A stretch of 64,000 bases of DNA from Sediminibacillus terrae (GCF_009602435.1 NZ_VZDQ01000027.1:1-64000), one strand, 5' to 3'; positions 36,322 to 46,626 are shown, counted from the stretch's first letter. A program made the numbers and translations. Notes: generated by a model not told the origin, from the letters alone.

Positions 36322-37167
36322 TTATAGATTAGGCCAAAGAAATGCTGTAATTGCTTTATCCACTCCACGATGCTCGTGGAGGCCGGAGTGAGTTGCTTCT
36401 GTATCGTAAAAAACTTCCTGGCTGTAATGTGTTGCAGGAACGATATCTTTTATGCCAAGGGCGCTGCTAACTGCGACAAGCCCGTCCCCTGGGTTGTCAC
36501 TGCGTTGCAAAGCTCCAGCGACTGCAAGCACTTTGGTGTCAGCAGGGAAGGCAGCTTTGTGGTCGGCCATCGATAACAATGCCGGTGAATCTACTCTCAG
36601 ATCTACTGCAGCGGCACTGCTCCCGGGCTTGTAATATCTTTCAGCGCTGATTCCCTTGAAAGGACTGCCGATCACAATCAGTTTATCGACGGATGGATAA
36701 ATGTCTTCGCTGCTGGTTAATAAAAAATTGGCAGCAGCTAAACCTCCCATGGAATGTCCGACCAGGTTGGCCTTTTCGAAACCATAGTTTTCATGCAGCG
36801 TCGTCATCACCTTCCGCAGCCACATTGTCTGGTCGGTGATGCTTGCCTGATTGTTTTCAAAAACAACTTGGATAAAAGGATGTTTCTGACTGAAGTATCT
36901 TCCTTTAATGGTGAGATCACCCTGTTTATTGATATGGAAGGTGAGGCGCCTGGCATCGGGAATACCTGTCTCCAACCTATCGAGTAATGTATCGAACGAG
37001 CGGTAGGTTCCTTTAAAACCATGGACAAATACGGTGGGGACGATTTCAGCGTTGTCCTGGGAACGAGTCGGTTTAGAAAAAATATAGGTGGATGAACCGA
37101 TAACGATCAACGAAGCGACGACAACGAAAAAAAAGACATAGCGGAATTGTTTTAGTTTTTCGGTCAC
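36322..37167 (-). CDS. DUF915-type alpha/beta hydrolase, membrane-anchored
   Basis: A 281-residue lipase/esterase-like protein with an uncleaved or signal-type N-terminal helix (about 8-30), the VFVHGFKG oxyanion strand and the nucleophile elbow GHSMGG, followed by later Asp and the C-terminal THSGLHEH histidine region. It matches the DUF915 cell-surface hydrolase family; the substrate is unknown. The GTG at 37167 follows AGGAGGAAC. Monocistronic. Confidence 0.88.
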   Translation of the reverse strand: MTEKLKQFRYVFFFVVVASLIVIGSSTYIFSKPTRSQDNAEIVPTVFVHGFKGTYRSFDTLLDRLETGIPDARRLTFHINKQGDLTIKGRYFSQKHPFIQVVFENNQASITDQTMWLRKVMTTLHENYGFEKANLVGHSMGGLAAANFLLTSSEDIYPSVDKLIVIGSPFKGISAERYYKPGSSAAAVDLRVDSPALLSMADHKAAFPADTKVLAVAGALQRSDNPGDGLVAVSSALGIKDIVPATHYSQEVFYDTEATHSGLHEHRGVDKAITAFLWPNL

Positions 37168-37349
37168 TGTTGTTCCTCCTGTTGCATGTTACCTTTATTC
37201 TACTATAAACAGAAATGGATTGATTGATTCCATCTGCTCAAATTTTGAAAGTTTATGCCGTTTTTTGGCAAGAGAGATGAAATGATATTAAACAAGAGGA
37301 AAATGTAACGGGCGGTTTCTTCTCTTAAGGCAGGATGGGTTTTAAATGG

Positions 37350-37377
37350 TTGCAAACCTTCTTTTGCTGGTTATATA
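37350..37377 (+). promoter_or_regulatory. possible promoter of the AEC transporter gene
   Basis: TTGCAA at 37350-37355 and TATATA at 37372-37377 have a 16-bp spacer and lie 53 bases before the start codon. Confidence 0.45.
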
Positions 37378-37429
37378 GTTGAATACATATGCCAAAAATT
37401 GAATGCCGATCATCAGAGGAGACATCTAC

Positions 37430-38341
37430 ATGGACAGTTTCAATCAGCAATTTCTATATTCTATTTCCATCATCATTTTAGGTTACATTTTAAAAAGGTT
37501 CGATATAATCCGGGAACGAGAAGGAGAAGGGTTGACCAGACTGGTTTTAAACGTCACCCTCCCTTGCTTGCTCATTGTAAGTTTCAGTGAGATCGTCATC
37601 GATCCTTCCCTGTTTTTATTGGTGATCATCGCTTTTGTATATGGGTGTTTCATGACCTTCCTGGGTTCTTTTGTGTTTCGGAACGAGAGTTCATTCAACA
37701 AAGGGATGTTGTTGATGACCCTTCCAGGTTTCAACATAGGTCTGTTTGCTTTTCCACTAGTAGAAGGCATTTGGGGGAGTGAAGGGTTGAAATATTTCGG
37801 TATGTTCGATGCTGGCAATGCCTTTGTCATTTTTGGTCTGAATTACATTGTGGCGACCTATTTTGCCAGCGGCGATGTAAAACCGGATTTCAAAGCGGTG
37901 ACGACAAAAATCTTTAAATCCATCCCTTTGATGACGTATATCCTTGTTTGCACCATCAATTTGCTGGGACTAAAGCTTCCGGATTTTGCGCTTGGTGTTG
38001 CGGGAACAATATCCCAGGCAAACATGCCCTTGTCGCTGCTTATTTTAGGCATCTACTTAAATTTGCAATTCGACAAAAGCAATTTAAAAATCATTTCGAA
38101 ATTCTTGATTTTTCGATATGCAACCGGAATTGCCGTCGGTTCCTGCCTGTTTTGGCTGCTGCCATTTGATGATTTATTCAAATACACGTTGTTGATCGCG
38201 CTTATTTTGCCGACTGCCGCAACGTCGTTGGCTTATTCTGTAGAATTCCGTTATGATACGAAACTTGTCGGCACCATCGCAAATATCACCATCATCATCA
38301 GTTTTGTCCTGCTTTGGCTAATCGCAAATTTGGTTCTTTAA
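37430..38341 (+). CDS. AEC-family transporter (auxin efflux carrier type)
   Basis: A 303-residue membrane protein with about ten helices and the two inverted halves of AEC/bile-acid-type carriers; NVTLPCLLIVSF in the first half and SQANMPLSLLILG in the second are the typical crossover segments. Bacterial members move organic acids such as malate. The ATG at 37430 is chosen for AGAGGAG 9 bases upstream; an in-frame extension to 37403 lacks a site. Confidence 0.88.
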   Translation: MDSFNQQFLYSISIIILGYILKRFDIIREREGEGLTRLVLNVTLPCLLIVSFSEIVIDPSLFLLVIIAFVYGCFMTFLGSFVFRNESSFNKGMLLMTLPGFNIGLFAFPLVEGIWGSEGLKYFGMFDAGNAFVIFGLNYIVATYFASGDVKPDFKAVTTKIFKSIPLMTYILVCTINLLGLKLPDFALGVAGTISQANMPLSLLILGIYLNLQFDKSNLKIISKFLIFRYATGIAVGSCLFWLLPFDDLFKYTLLIALILPTAATSLAYSVEFRYDTKLVGTIANITIIISFVLLWLIANLVL

Positions 38342-38502
38342 ACAAAGTAGTGCAAACGGATTAGTTTTCTTTGTTTTTTCGACAAAAAAAGGATAGGCAA
38401 AACGATGTGTTTTCTGATTTTTCATTCATCCTTAACCCTGGCTTAATAAATAGCTTGTATAGTAGAAGGAGCAAGACTATAACGGATAAGGGAGAGGAAA
38501 CT

Positions 38503-40884
38503 GTGGGGAAATTTTTCATTAGGAAGCTTCTAAGTGGTTTGGCTGTACTTGCTTTATTCAGTTGTTTGCAAGGGTATTCTCCAGAGACAGCGCAGGCGGA
38601 CGGTTTACCGATTACTTCTGTGGATGCGCCTGCTCCGGTAATCGAACCGACAGTGGAAAACGAGAACAATGACACGAAGGTTTTGTTCGACAATACGCAC
38701 GGCCAGACCGCAGGCGCTGCCGACTGGGTCATCAATGGTGCATTTTCTGATTTTGGCGAGGCGATAGCCGGCGAAGGCTATTATGTGGAAGAACTTAGAC
38801 AAAGGACTCCGATTACTTACGAGGATTTGGCAGACTTCCAAGTGTTTGTCATACCAGAAGCCAACATTCCTTACAAAGATGCAGAACAAGATGCGATATT
38901 GCAATTTGTCGAGAACGGCGGCAGTGTTTTCTATATCGCTGACCACTATAATGCCGACCGAAACTTGAACCGTTGGGATTCAGGGGAAATTTTCAATGGA
39001 TATCGCCGTGGTGCCTTCGATGATCCCACAAAAGGATTCGAAGAGGATGAAATCGAATCTGAAGCGATGCAGGATGTGTCTAATTCAGATTGGCTTGCCG
39101 ACCATTTTGGTGTCCGGTTTCGTTTCAATGCCATCGGTGATGGAGTAGCAGAGGATATTGTAGCACCTGATGATAGCTTTGGGGTCACACAAGGAGTCGA
39201 CGGAGTGGCTTTCCACGCAGGGGCTACCATTGCTGTGACCGATCCATCGATAGCCAAAGGTCTTGTTTATGTGCCAGAGGGCGTTTCTTCGTGGGGGCCG
39301 GCAGTCGACCAGGGTGTTTACAATGGAGGCGGACGAGATGAAGGAGCTTTTGTAGCCATTTCAAAAGTCGGCCAAGGGAAGGCAGCGTTTATTGGTGATT
39401 CCTCCCCTGTGGAAGACAGTAGTCCTGCCTATCTAAGAGAGGATACTGGCAGTACAAAAACGACCTATGATGGGTTTGAAGAGGCAGATGACGGAGTCCT
39501 TCTTACCAACTTGATCAATTGGCTGGCGGAACAAGAAGATTATGCTGATTTCACTGGGCAAGGTATCCCGTTGGATGAGTCTACGGATCTCCATGATTTC
39601 GAAATCCCGGAAAATAGCACAGAACCGGAATCGGAGCCATGGTCTAACCCGCCTTCGGGTTATGAATGGTATGATCGTACGACTTTCCAGCCCGGTTCTT
39701 ACGGGTCGGAGGAAGAAGCGTCCAATCCAGAGTATCAATTGCAATATCAGGATGTCTTGCCGGGTGACATGCAGGAATTCCAAATTCGTTTTTCCGGTGA
39801 CAAACTTGGAGCAAATGGAACGGAATCTGACTTTCGTGTAGGAATTTACTTGGATGGCGGGCAGCAAGTCGCCCAGTTCAGCTTAGATGGCGAAAATTGG
39901 TCAAGCAATTATGGATATTCTGAGTACTTTGCCTTGAATGCTGATCAACAAGGGCACGCTTCTAAGACTTTGTATGTCCGTATTAAATCTGGTGTGGACG
40001 GAGAGGCGAATTTGCGAGTCAAACAAGGTTCTGCCAACTTGTTGACGGAATCCGTGACAATCGACCCTGATGCCGTACCGGAAGACCTTCCGGAAGAAGA
40101 GACGCCCGATTTGCCTGAAGCAGCGCCGATCGATCAGGTCCGCGACCTGGGAGACGGTGAACTTGCAACCATACAGGGAACTGTAACGTCTGCATCAGGG
40201 TTATGGGGAGCAAAAGGCTTTTATATACAGGATGAAACAGCAGGAATATATGTGTATCAAAACGAGCAAGACGTGAACCCCGGGGATATTGTCCAATTGA
40301 CTGGTACAACCGAGACATACAATGGAGAAGAAGAGCTTATGAACATCCAGGCGTTTGAAGTGGTTGGCTCTGTCGAGGTTCCCAGCCCGGTTATAGTTGG
40401 ACCGGCAGAACTGTCCGACCATCAGGGCAGCCTGGTCGGTTTGGAGGCAGTCGAAATTACCGACCTCAGGAAAGCCGACAATTATGGCACTACAGAGTTT
40501 ACAGCGGTCAATTCGGCCGGCGATTCGGTCGTTGTCCGTCTGGATAACCGGACTGGAACGGACTACGACGCGTTTCCCTATCAAAACGGAGACGTTATTT
40601 CCGTCACCGGCCTTGCCAGCGTTTTTAATGGTACTTACCAGTTGAAGCCGCGAGGTATCGATGATTTCTCTGCCGTAGATAACGGTTCATTGAGGCAGCT
40701 GATCATCGATAGTGATATCAGACCTGGGGGAATCAAAATAGCATTGCTCGTCAAGCTGAAGATCGCCGAAAGAAACAGTAAGTATTACGATAAAATGATA
40801 AAATTCATCGACCACCAGCCCGACAAACACATCAGTGCTGACTTAAAGACAGAGCTGATATCTATGATCAAGGCTATTCGCTAA
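38503..40884 (+). CDS. Large secreted protein: GATase-like domain plus OB-fold modules
   Basis: A 793-residue secreted protein. The signal peptide (1-34) ends in AQA. Residues about 55-380 resemble a glutamine-amidotransferase-like/DUF4350-type fold (VLFDNTHGQ, FVIPEANIPY, GGSVFYIADH, AAFIGDSSPVED). An unclassified beta domain follows, then OB-fold modules of the YhcR kind (about 545-745; TIQGTVTS, GFYIQDETAGIYVY, GDIVQLTGT) and a helical tail resembling FIMAH modules. YhcR-type OB domains accompany extracellular nucleases, but no nuclease motif is seen, so the activity is unknown. The GTG at 38503 follows AGGGAGAGG. Strongly acidic. Confidence 0.78.
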   Translation: MGKFFIRKLLSGLAVLALFSCLQGYSPETAQADGLPITSVDAPAPVIEPTVENENNDTKVLFDNTHGQTAGAADWVINGAFSDFGEAIAGEGYYVEELRQRTPITYEDLADFQVFVIPEANIPYKDAEQDAILQFVENGGSVFYIADHYNADRNLNRWDSGEIFNGYRRGAFDDPTKGFEEDEIESEAMQDVSNSDWLADHFGVRFRFNAIGDGVAEDIVAPDDSFGVTQGVDGVAFHAGATIAVTDPSIAKGLVYVPEGVSSWGPAVDQGVYNGGGRDEGAFVAISKVGQGKAAFIGDSSPVEDSSPAYLREDTGSTKTTYDGFEEADDGVLLTNLINWLAEQEDYADFTGQGIPLDESTDLHDFEIPENSTEPESEPWSNPPSGYEWYDRTTFQPGSYGSEEEASNPEYQLQYQDVLPGDMQEFQIRFSGDKLGANGTESDFRVGIYLDGGQQVAQFSLDGENWSSNYGYSEYFALNADQQGHASKTLYVRIKSGVDGEANLRVKQGSANLLTESVTIDPDAVPEDLPEEETPDLPEAAPIDQVRDLGDGELATIQGTVTSASGLWGAKGFYIQDETAGIYVYQNEQDVNPGDIVQLTGTTETYNGEEELMNIQAFEVVGSVEVPSPVIVGPAELSDHQGSLVGLEAVEITDLRKADNYGTTEFTAVNSAGDSVVVRLDNRTGTDYDAFPYQNGDVISVTGLASVFNGTYQLKPRGIDDFSAVDNGSLRQLIIDSDIRPGGIKIALLVKLKIAERNSKYYDKMIKFIDHQPDKHISADLKTELISMIKAIR

Positions 40885-40914
40885 TTAGCAGGGTAACTGG
40901 CCGGAATAATCACC

Positions 40915-40976
40915 AAAGCGAAAACCGAGCGATGTTTCGAAGTCCTAATTCGAACTCGTTCGGTTTTTTGCTTTTG
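40915..40976 (+). terminator. terminator, ACCGAACG family member 3
   Basis: The stem AAAACCGAGCG/CGTTCGGTTTT with a TTCGA inner stem is followed by TTGCTTTTG. It shares TTCGAAGTC with member 1 (26508). Confidence 0.88.
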
Positions 40977-40992
40977 CGAATAAGAGTACAAA

Positions 40993-41075
40993 CACTCCAC
41001 TACAACTTGCCGCTTCGCTTTTTGCGGGACACGGATTCAGTAAAGAAAATCTTTTGCAGAATGGATCTGCGTTCC
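40993..41075 (-). repeat. dispersed intergenic repeat, copy A
   Basis: Read with 48399-48500, it shares CCACT, TTCGCTTT, GCGGG-x-CACGG-x-TTCAG, TAAAGAAAA and GTGGATC/ATGGATC in the same order. Copy B on the other strand follows at 41200. Confidence 0.6.
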
Positions 41076-41199
41076 AGAGAGGCTGTCATCCTCGCTTTGA
41101 TTCGTTTTTAAAGCCGTTCAGATTCATCCAATCAATATAGGGAAATTGCTTAACTAAGACTGGATCCATTATTCTAAAATCAGGACACTGTAATTTAGC

Positions 41200-41335
41200 G
41201 AAGGCAGGATATGGAGACTCCTACGGGAACAGCATAGCTGAAAATCACGCTAGAAAGCGGTTTATACTTACTGAGGAAGTTGAAGCCGTGTCCGCGGAAA
41301 GTGTAGGATCTTCCCACAGCACCGAGAAGCGGTAT
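41200..41335 (+). repeat. dispersed intergenic repeat, copy B (opposite orientation)
   Basis: Carries GGAGACTCCTACGGGAACAG, then GAAGCCGTGTCCGCGGAAAG and TTCCCACAGCACC. Sequences of this type are, from memory, common Bacillaceae intergenic repeats. The remainder of the 638-bp gap before pepT shows no gene. Confidence 0.6.
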
Positions 41336-41522
41336 ACTGTTGGAATTTTTGTGATTGGAGAAGTGTTATATCCCGACCTTTCCTGTTTGTTTTGGATAGA
41401 GAACTATCTTACAGCCTTCGATTAAGTATGCGTCCCCCCTCGCTTTTTGCTAAACAAAACCGTCCAGAAGGAAAAGCGGTTATGATAAGATAACGATAAG
41501 AAGAAGAATGGAGATGAAGCAC

Positions 41523-42755
41523 ATGAAAAACGAAATCATAGACAGATTTACCAGCTATGTAAAAGTCGATACGCAGTCAAACGAAAGCGTCGACAGCTGT
41601 CCATCCACTCCAGGTCAATTAACCCTGGCGAACATGCTTGTAGAAGAACTTAAAGAAATCGGCATGCAAGAGGTCACGATTGATGATAATGGATACGTAA
41701 TGGCGACCCTCCCTGCAAATACGGATAAACAGGTACCGACAATCGGCTTTCTGGCCCATGTCGACACGGCAACAGATTTCACTGGAAAGAATGTCAATCC
41801 TCAGCTTGTCGAAAATTATGACGGCGGTGACGTGGTGTTGAATGAAAGCAGAAACGTTGTATTGTCACCTTCTGATTTTCCCAGCTTGGGGAACTATCGT
41901 GGCCACACATTGATTACAACGGACGGCACCACGTTATTAGGAGCAGACAATAAAGCAGGTGTAGCAGAAATCATGACGGCGATGGCCTATCTTATCAACC
42001 ATCCGGAAACCAAGCACGGGAAAATCAGAGTCGCATTCACGCCGGATGAAGAAATCGGCCGAGGGCCGCACCGGTTCGATGTCGATCGTTTTCAGGCAAA
42101 TTACGCATACACGGTCGACGGCGGACCGCTGGGAGAACTGGAGTATGAAAGCTTCAACGCAGCAGCTGCACGACTGACCTTTTTCGGAAAAAATGTCCAT
42201 CCTGGTTCGGCTAAAAACAAGATGGTTCATTCTGCAAAAATTGCAATGGAATTTCATGCCGGTCTTCCTGTTGAAGAAGCACCTGAATATACCGATGATT
42301 ACGAAGGGTTTTACCATCTCATTTCTTTCGAAGGAGATGTCGAAGAAACAAAGTTGTATTACATAGTACGTGATCATGACCGACAACAATTCGAGAAAAA
42401 GAAAACAAGAATCAAATCTACAGTCGAGGAATTAAAGCAGAAGTATGGTGAAAACGCAGTCGTGCTGGAAATGAAAGATCAGTACTACAATATGAGGGAA
42501 AAAATTGAGCCGGTGAAGGAAATTGTCGACATCGCGTATGAAGCGATGGAGCGTATCGGCATCACTCCCGATGTCAAACCGATCAGGGGAGGAACAGACG
42601 GCTCCCAGCTTTCTTTTATGGGGTTGCCAACCCCGAATATTTTCACAGGAGGGGAAAACTTCCACGGTAAATTTGAATTTATTTCTGTCGAAAATATGGA
42701 AAAGGCTGTGCAAACAATCGTGGAAATTGCCAGCTTGACGGAAATGAAAGCTTGA
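41523..42755 (+). CDS. pepT: Peptidase T (tripeptidase)
   Basis: A 410-residue M20-family metallopeptidase that removes the N-terminal residue from tripeptides in the cytosol. Zinc-site motifs are HVDTA, GADNKAG (bridging Asp) and TPDEEIGRG (catalytic Glu), and the dimerisation domain begins near [10 protein letters not shown]. The length equals B. subtilis PepT. The ATG at 41523 is chosen with GGAGATG upstream; the frame is open five codons further. The sulfurtransferase gene follows after 21 bases and may be cotranscribed. Confidence 0.96.
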   Translation: MKNEIIDRFTSYVKVDTQSNESVDSCPSTPGQLTLANMLVEELKEIGMQEVTIDDNGYVMATLPANTDKQVPTIGFLAHVDTATDFTGKNVNPQLVENYDGGDVVLNESRNVVLSPSDFPSLGNYRGHTLITTDGTTLLGADNKAGVAEIMTAMAYLINHPETKHGKIRVAFTPDEEIGRGPHRFDVDRFQANYAYTVDGGPLGELEYESFNAAAARLTFFGKNVHPGSAKNKMVHSAKIAMEFHAGLPVEEAPEYTDDYEGFYHLISFEGDVEETKLYYIVRDHDRQQFEKKKTRIKSTVEELKQKYGENAVVLEMKDQYYNMREKIEPVKEIVDIAYEAMERIGITPDVKPIRGGTDGSQLSFMGLPTPNIFTGGENFHGKFEFISVENMEKAVQTIVEIASLTEMKA

Positions 42756-42776
42756 AATAAAAAGGGAGGGAAGCAG

Positions 42777-43625
42777 ATGTCCTTTCTAGTGACAGCAGAA
42801 TGGTTGTTTGACCGACTACAAGAGCCCGCGGAGGAAGATATCGTTGTCCTCGATACACGGTTTGAGTTGATGGACCCGGAAGCTGGAAAGCGGGCCTATT
42901 TCCAAGGGCACATTCCAGGGGCTGTCCACTTTGACTTGAATCAGGACTTGTCCGGAGAAAAAGACGAACACGGTGGCAGCCATCCTTTGCCAAACCCGGC
43001 TATATTTGCTGATAAGCTGGGGGATGCCGGAATCGGGAGCAAGACGACTGTTGTTATATATGACCAAGGGAATGATATGTTCGCTGCCCGTTGTTGGTGG
43101 CTGCTTACTTATTATGGCCATGAGCGTTCTTTTCTCCTCGACGGCGGATTGGAGAGTTGGAAAAAGCATGGGTATCCGGTGAGTCGTGAAATTCCTGTGT
43201 CTAAGCCGAAAAGCTTTTCACCAGATATACAGAGCCAGCAAGTAGTCGATATTGACTACATAAAACAAAAAATCGATGACAGCACTTCTCATTTGATCGA
43301 TTCCCGATCTCCACAACGGTATCTTGGTAAGACAGAGCCACTTTATCATAAGGCCGGTCATATTCCGGGCGCCAACAACTATTTTTGGAAGCAGGTGCTG
43401 ACGGATGATGGCAAGTGGAAAAGCGAAGAGGAATTAAAGAAGCACTTTGCTGAACTGCCTGCCGATGAGGAAATCATTGTTTCCTGCGGGTCAGGCGTCT
43501 CCGCTTGTCCGAATATCCTGGCGCTTCAAGCAGCTGGTTATCAAAATGTAAAATTATATCCGGGTAGTTTTAGCGACTGGATATCTTATCCGGAAAATGA
43601 AGTCTCCACCGAAGTGGATGAGTAA
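42777..43625 (+). CDS. Sulfurtransferase (3-mercaptopyruvate type, two rhodanese domains)
   Basis: A 282-residue tandem rhodanese protein. The second domain carries the active-site loop CGSGVSA with Cys237, a sequence favouring 3-mercaptopyruvate over thiosulfate (CRKGVT in true rhodanese). The first domain has lost the catalytic cysteine, as usual. It moves sulfur to acceptors such as thiols or cyanide. The ATG at 42777 follows AAAGGGAGG. Confidence 0.92.
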   Translation: MSFLVTAEWLFDRLQEPAEEDIVVLDTRFELMDPEAGKRAYFQGHIPGAVHFDLNQDLSGEKDEHGGSHPLPNPAIFADKLGDAGIGSKTTVVIYDQGNDMFAARCWWLLTYYGHERSFLLDGGLESWKKHGYPVSREIPVSKPKSFSPDIQSQQVVDIDYIKQKIDDSTSHLIDSRSPQRYLGKTEPLYHKAGHIPGANNYFWKQVLTDDGKWKSEEELKKHFAELPADEEIIVSCGSGVSACPNILALQAAGYQNVKLYPGSFSDWISYPENEVSTEVDE

Positions 43626-43661
43626 AAGCTGTTAAGAACAACCCAACTTGGAGGATACACC

Positions 43662-44129
43662 ATGACTGGAAAAACACACATTATCGGCGGAGTGGCAGCT
43701 TGTGTTGTCACAATCCGCTTCACGGGTTTTGACCCGCTTTTACTGACGACAGCAGGTATCTTTGGCTCATTGCTCCCCGACATTTGTCATAGCGGCAGCA
43801 AAATCGGAAGGAAAGTGCCTTTATTATCAAATATAGTAAGCGCCCTGTTCGGACACCGTACTTTCACACACAGCCTCTTGTTCCTTTTGTTGATTCAAAC
43901 GCTAGTCTCCTTGGCCCGTCTGCCTGATGAAATAACAGTAGGTTTACTCGTTGGGGCAGCCAGCCACCTTTTGCTGGATGCAGCCACGAAAAATGGGATC
44001 AAACTTCTCTATCCTTTGCAAATGACGTTCCGGCTGCCACTCACTGTGCGAACAGGAGGACCGGCCGAAAACAGTGTTCTCGCAGTATTGGTATTGGTAG
44101 TCGTCTATTTTGGACAGGGGATTATGTAA
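43662..44129 (+). CDS. YdjM/DUF457-type metal-dependent membrane hydrolase
   Basis: A 155-residue membrane protein with four hydrophobic segments and conserved polar motifs at their ends: THIIGG, LLPDICHSGSKIG, HRTFTHSLLF and ASHLLLDAATKNGI. These His/Asp motifs define the YdjM (DUF457) family of membrane-embedded metal-dependent hydrolases. The true substrate is unknown. The ATG at 43662 follows TTGGAGG. Confidence 0.9.
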   Translation: MTGKTHIIGGVAACVVTIRFTGFDPLLLTTAGIFGSLLPDICHSGSKIGRKVPLLSNIVSALFGHRTFTHSLLFLLLIQTLVSLARLPDEITVGLLVGAASHLLLDAATKNGIKLLYPLQMTFRLPLTVRTGGPAENSVLAVLVLVVVYFGQGIM

Positions 44130-44159
44130 CCGAACACTAGGATAGCAGGATGGTTTGGA

Positions 44160-44201
44160 CAAAGCTTGCAGAGAACCTTTGGTTTTACTGCAAGCTTTTT
44201 A
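44160..44201 (+). terminator. terminator after the ydjM-like gene
   Basis: The stem AAAGCTTGCAG/CTGCAAGCTTT is followed by TTACG, between convergent genes. Confidence 0.85.
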
Positions 44202-44277
44202 CGTTTAGCCACCCGAGGAGTGAAACTGCTGATCACTAGTGTGAATGCTCTACTCCTTTGAATGATCTGCGCCCCTT

Positions 44278-45534
44278 TCACCGGGCTTGTTGCTGCTCGT
44301 TCTTGATTTTAGCAGCATTGCCGGAAAGTGCAGGATGCAGATAAAATAGGGAAGCCATTGTCGATACTGCTCCTCCAATAAAAATCGCCGTTCCTGTACT
44401 GGTCAAATCCGCAAGCAGACCAGCTGATACTGCAGCGACTGGAAGAAGAATCCAGGACATGAACCGGGATGTCGCTTGTACCCTCCCCAACAAGCGGACA
44501 GGTGTCAATCTTTGCCGAATCGTTGCAAGACAAGGATTCAGGATAGAGACCGTGCAGGTGCCGGCCATATTGGCTGCAAATAACGAGTGGAAAGATTGCA
44601 ATTGGCTCAGTACCATGATGGACAAGCCGCCTGTAAACGCGGCAGAAAACAACAGGTTTCGATAGGAGAAATATTTTGTCAGAAACCCGGAGAACAGTGC
44701 TCCGGCAATGGCACCTGCACCGCCGCCGGATAACAGCCAGCCAATTTGGACGGAAGTAAGTTGTATCGTGTCTTTCAGGTGGAATACGAGTAATGTCAAC
44801 AGCAGGGTCGTACCGAAGGTGGAAAACAGCATCGCCAAATTTGTAAACAAAATGGCTTTCGTGGAGACCACAAAGCGAAATCCTTCCTTCAGGTCGTGAA
44901 GCATTGTTTGCTTTCCGGATTTTTGTGAATGGTGGAAAGGCAAAGAGATGCTTGCGATGGCAGCAAAAGCAATTAAAAAACTGAAGCTGTTGAGCAAAAG
45001 CGCGATGCCGGGATGATACAAGCTTACGACTAGTCCGCCGATGGCCGGAGCTGATAGCGTCGCAGTCTGTAAAGCTCCTGTGTTGAGAGCATTTACAAGC
45101 TGCAGCTCCTGCTTGTTAACAAGGCTTGGAACAGCGGCGAATTGGGCAGTGTTATATACCTGGCTAAGCAGGCCGATGCCGAAAGCCGCGATACTTAACT
45201 GCCATAGATACAAATTTCCATAAATGCTGAGGAGGCCAATCCAGCCGGTAAGGATCATCCTCCCACCATCGCCAATAAGCAACAGGGTCTTGCGGGAAAA
45301 CCGATCTGATATAATACCGATCATCGGTTGGAGCAGGATCGGCAAGCGTTCTAAGGCTGCAATGATTCCCATACTGACAGGGGAGCCTGTGACAGCAAGA
45401 ACCATAAGCGGGAGTGCGATCAAATAAATTTGATCGCCCATGAACGAAACGACATTCCCGCCGATAAAACGAAACAGTGGATAGTTTTTTGTCAGTGGAA
45501 CGGACGATTGAGTAGAGGTGATGGGACGCTTCAT
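44278..45534 (-). CDS. MFS transporter (drug/siderophore exporter type)
   Basis: A 418-residue major-facilitator protein with about 12 helices and the loop 2-3 motif GIISDRFSRKTLL. It resembles the MFS_3/EntS-type or macrolide-efflux groups; the substrate is unknown. The ATG at 45534 follows AAAGGGGG. It is the second gene of an operon with the regulator 12 bases upstream. Confidence 0.88.
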   Translation of the reverse strand: MKRPITSTQSSVPLTKNYPLFRFIGGNVVSFMGDQIYLIALPLMVLAVTGSPVSMGIIAALERLPILLQPMIGIISDRFSRKTLLLIGDGGRMILTGWIGLLSIYGNLYLWQLSIAAFGIGLLSQVYNTAQFAAVPSLVNKQELQLVNALNTGALQTATLSAPAIGGLVVSLYHPGIALLLNSFSFLIAFAAIASISLPFHHSQKSGKQTMLHDLKEGFRFVVSTKAILFTNLAMLFSTFGTTLLLTLLVFHLKDTIQLTSVQIGWLLSGGGAGAIAGALFSGFLTKYFSYRNLLFSAAFTGGLSIMVLSQLQSFHSLFAANMAGTCTVSILNPCLATIRQRLTPVRLLGRVQATSRFMSWILLPVAAVSAGLLADLTSTGTAIFIGGAVSTMASLFYLHPALSGNAAKIKNEQQQAR

Positions 45535-45546
45535 GTTTTTCCCCCT

Positions 45547-46596
45547 TTAAAGCCTGTCATCCAGGTAATCTTCCAATTCAGCGGGAAGCGACTGGAGCAC
45601 GTTGCCGTTCAGACTGTAAACCGTGCCATTGTTTCGTACCAGCCGTGCAGCCTTGAGTACTTTCAAATGATGATGGACGGTGGTTTTTCCCATCCCCAAT
45701 CGATTCGTCAACTCTTGGAGTGTGTGCTCCTTTTCTCCGAGCATTTTCACTATTTTCAGCCGTTGCTCATCGCCCAGTGCTTTGTGCTTGAGTACGAGAA
45801 ATTGATCCGGTATGTAAGGGTCGGCAGAATGAAAGCTTTGGTTGGAAACCGGATAATAAAAAATTTTATGTCCAGCAAGGTCCGCTTCTACGTTCCAAGG
45901 ACGATACACTACATGAGGAATCAGCAGAACAGTATGGACACTGGGCTCCGGCAAATAGTGGATCCCCCCAGTCGCCCAAGTAACAAGTTCTTCTGGATGC
46001 TTTCTTCTCCGCATCACCTCTTTCGCAGCTGCATCCACCGTTAAAACCGTGCCGATTTGGTCTGCTTCAGGTTGGATGACCGTCCGATACCAGCCTTCCA
46101 TGACAGAATAAAGATGGGACCGTAGAAAGTCGATATCGGTTTGACAAATAAATTGAATGTAAGCGGGAAAAAAGGTGTGGTCCTTGGCCGCATTTTTAAG
46201 CGCTTGGACAGATTCTTGGTTACCTTCCGCCGCTTTTTGAACATCCGCCTGATAGGCTTGTCCAAGAAACGGCAGACAGGCAGCTTTAAGGTCGACAGCA
46301 GTCAATTCGGAAATGTTTTGGAGAAATGCCTCTATAGACGGATAATCCTTCAGATGCAGAAGCTGCAGCAGAGCTTTCCAGGTATTATGTCTTTCGGCCA
46401 ATTCAAGCTGGGAAAGCATGTCTGAAGATAAAGCCGTTTTGATATGATTCCATTCAGACTCCTTTTTCTCCAAACTGCTAAGCAATGGTGTGTTGGTGAT
46501 GGCTGCAATCCCGAGTGCACACTCCCATAATAAAGAATGTTTTACTTCGACTTTATAGGTTTCTCTGCTTCGTCCACTTGTTTGAATAATTTCCAT
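45547..46596 (-). CDS. ArsR-type regulator with long N-terminal domain
   Basis: A 349-residue protein whose C-terminal 80 residues are an ArsR winged helix-turn-helix (KALGDEQRLKIVKML, LTNRLGMGKTTVHHHLKVLK). The first 260 residues are a helical DUF5937-like domain that may bind the inducer. There is no metal-binding cysteine pair. It heads a two-gene operon with the MFS exporter and probably represses it. The ATG at 46596 follows CGGAGGGGC. Confidence 0.86.
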   Translation of the reverse strand: MEIIQTSGRSRETYKVEVKHSLLWECALGIAAITNTPLLSSLEKKESEWNHIKTALSSDMLSQLELAERHNTWKALLQLLHLKDYPSIEAFLQNISELTAVDLKAACLPFLGQAYQADVQKAAEGNQESVQALKNAAKDHTFFPAYIQFICQTDIDFLRSHLYSVMEGWYRTVIQPEADQIGTVLTVDAAAKEVMRRRKHPEELVTWATGGIHYLPEPSVHTVLLIPHVVYRPWNVEADLAGHKIFYYPVSNQSFHSADPYIPDQFLVLKHKALGDEQRLKIVKMLGEKEHTLQELTNRLGMGKTTVHHHLKVLKAARLVRNNGTVYSLNGNVLQSLPAELEDYLDDRL

Positions 46597-46626
46597 TGTC
46601 GCCCCTCCGAAAGTGATCTTTTTCTG

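Noticed and set aside
45430-46044. 204-codon plus-strand frame opposite the ArsR/MFS operon
   Set aside because: Antisense to two well-supported genes and without start signals.
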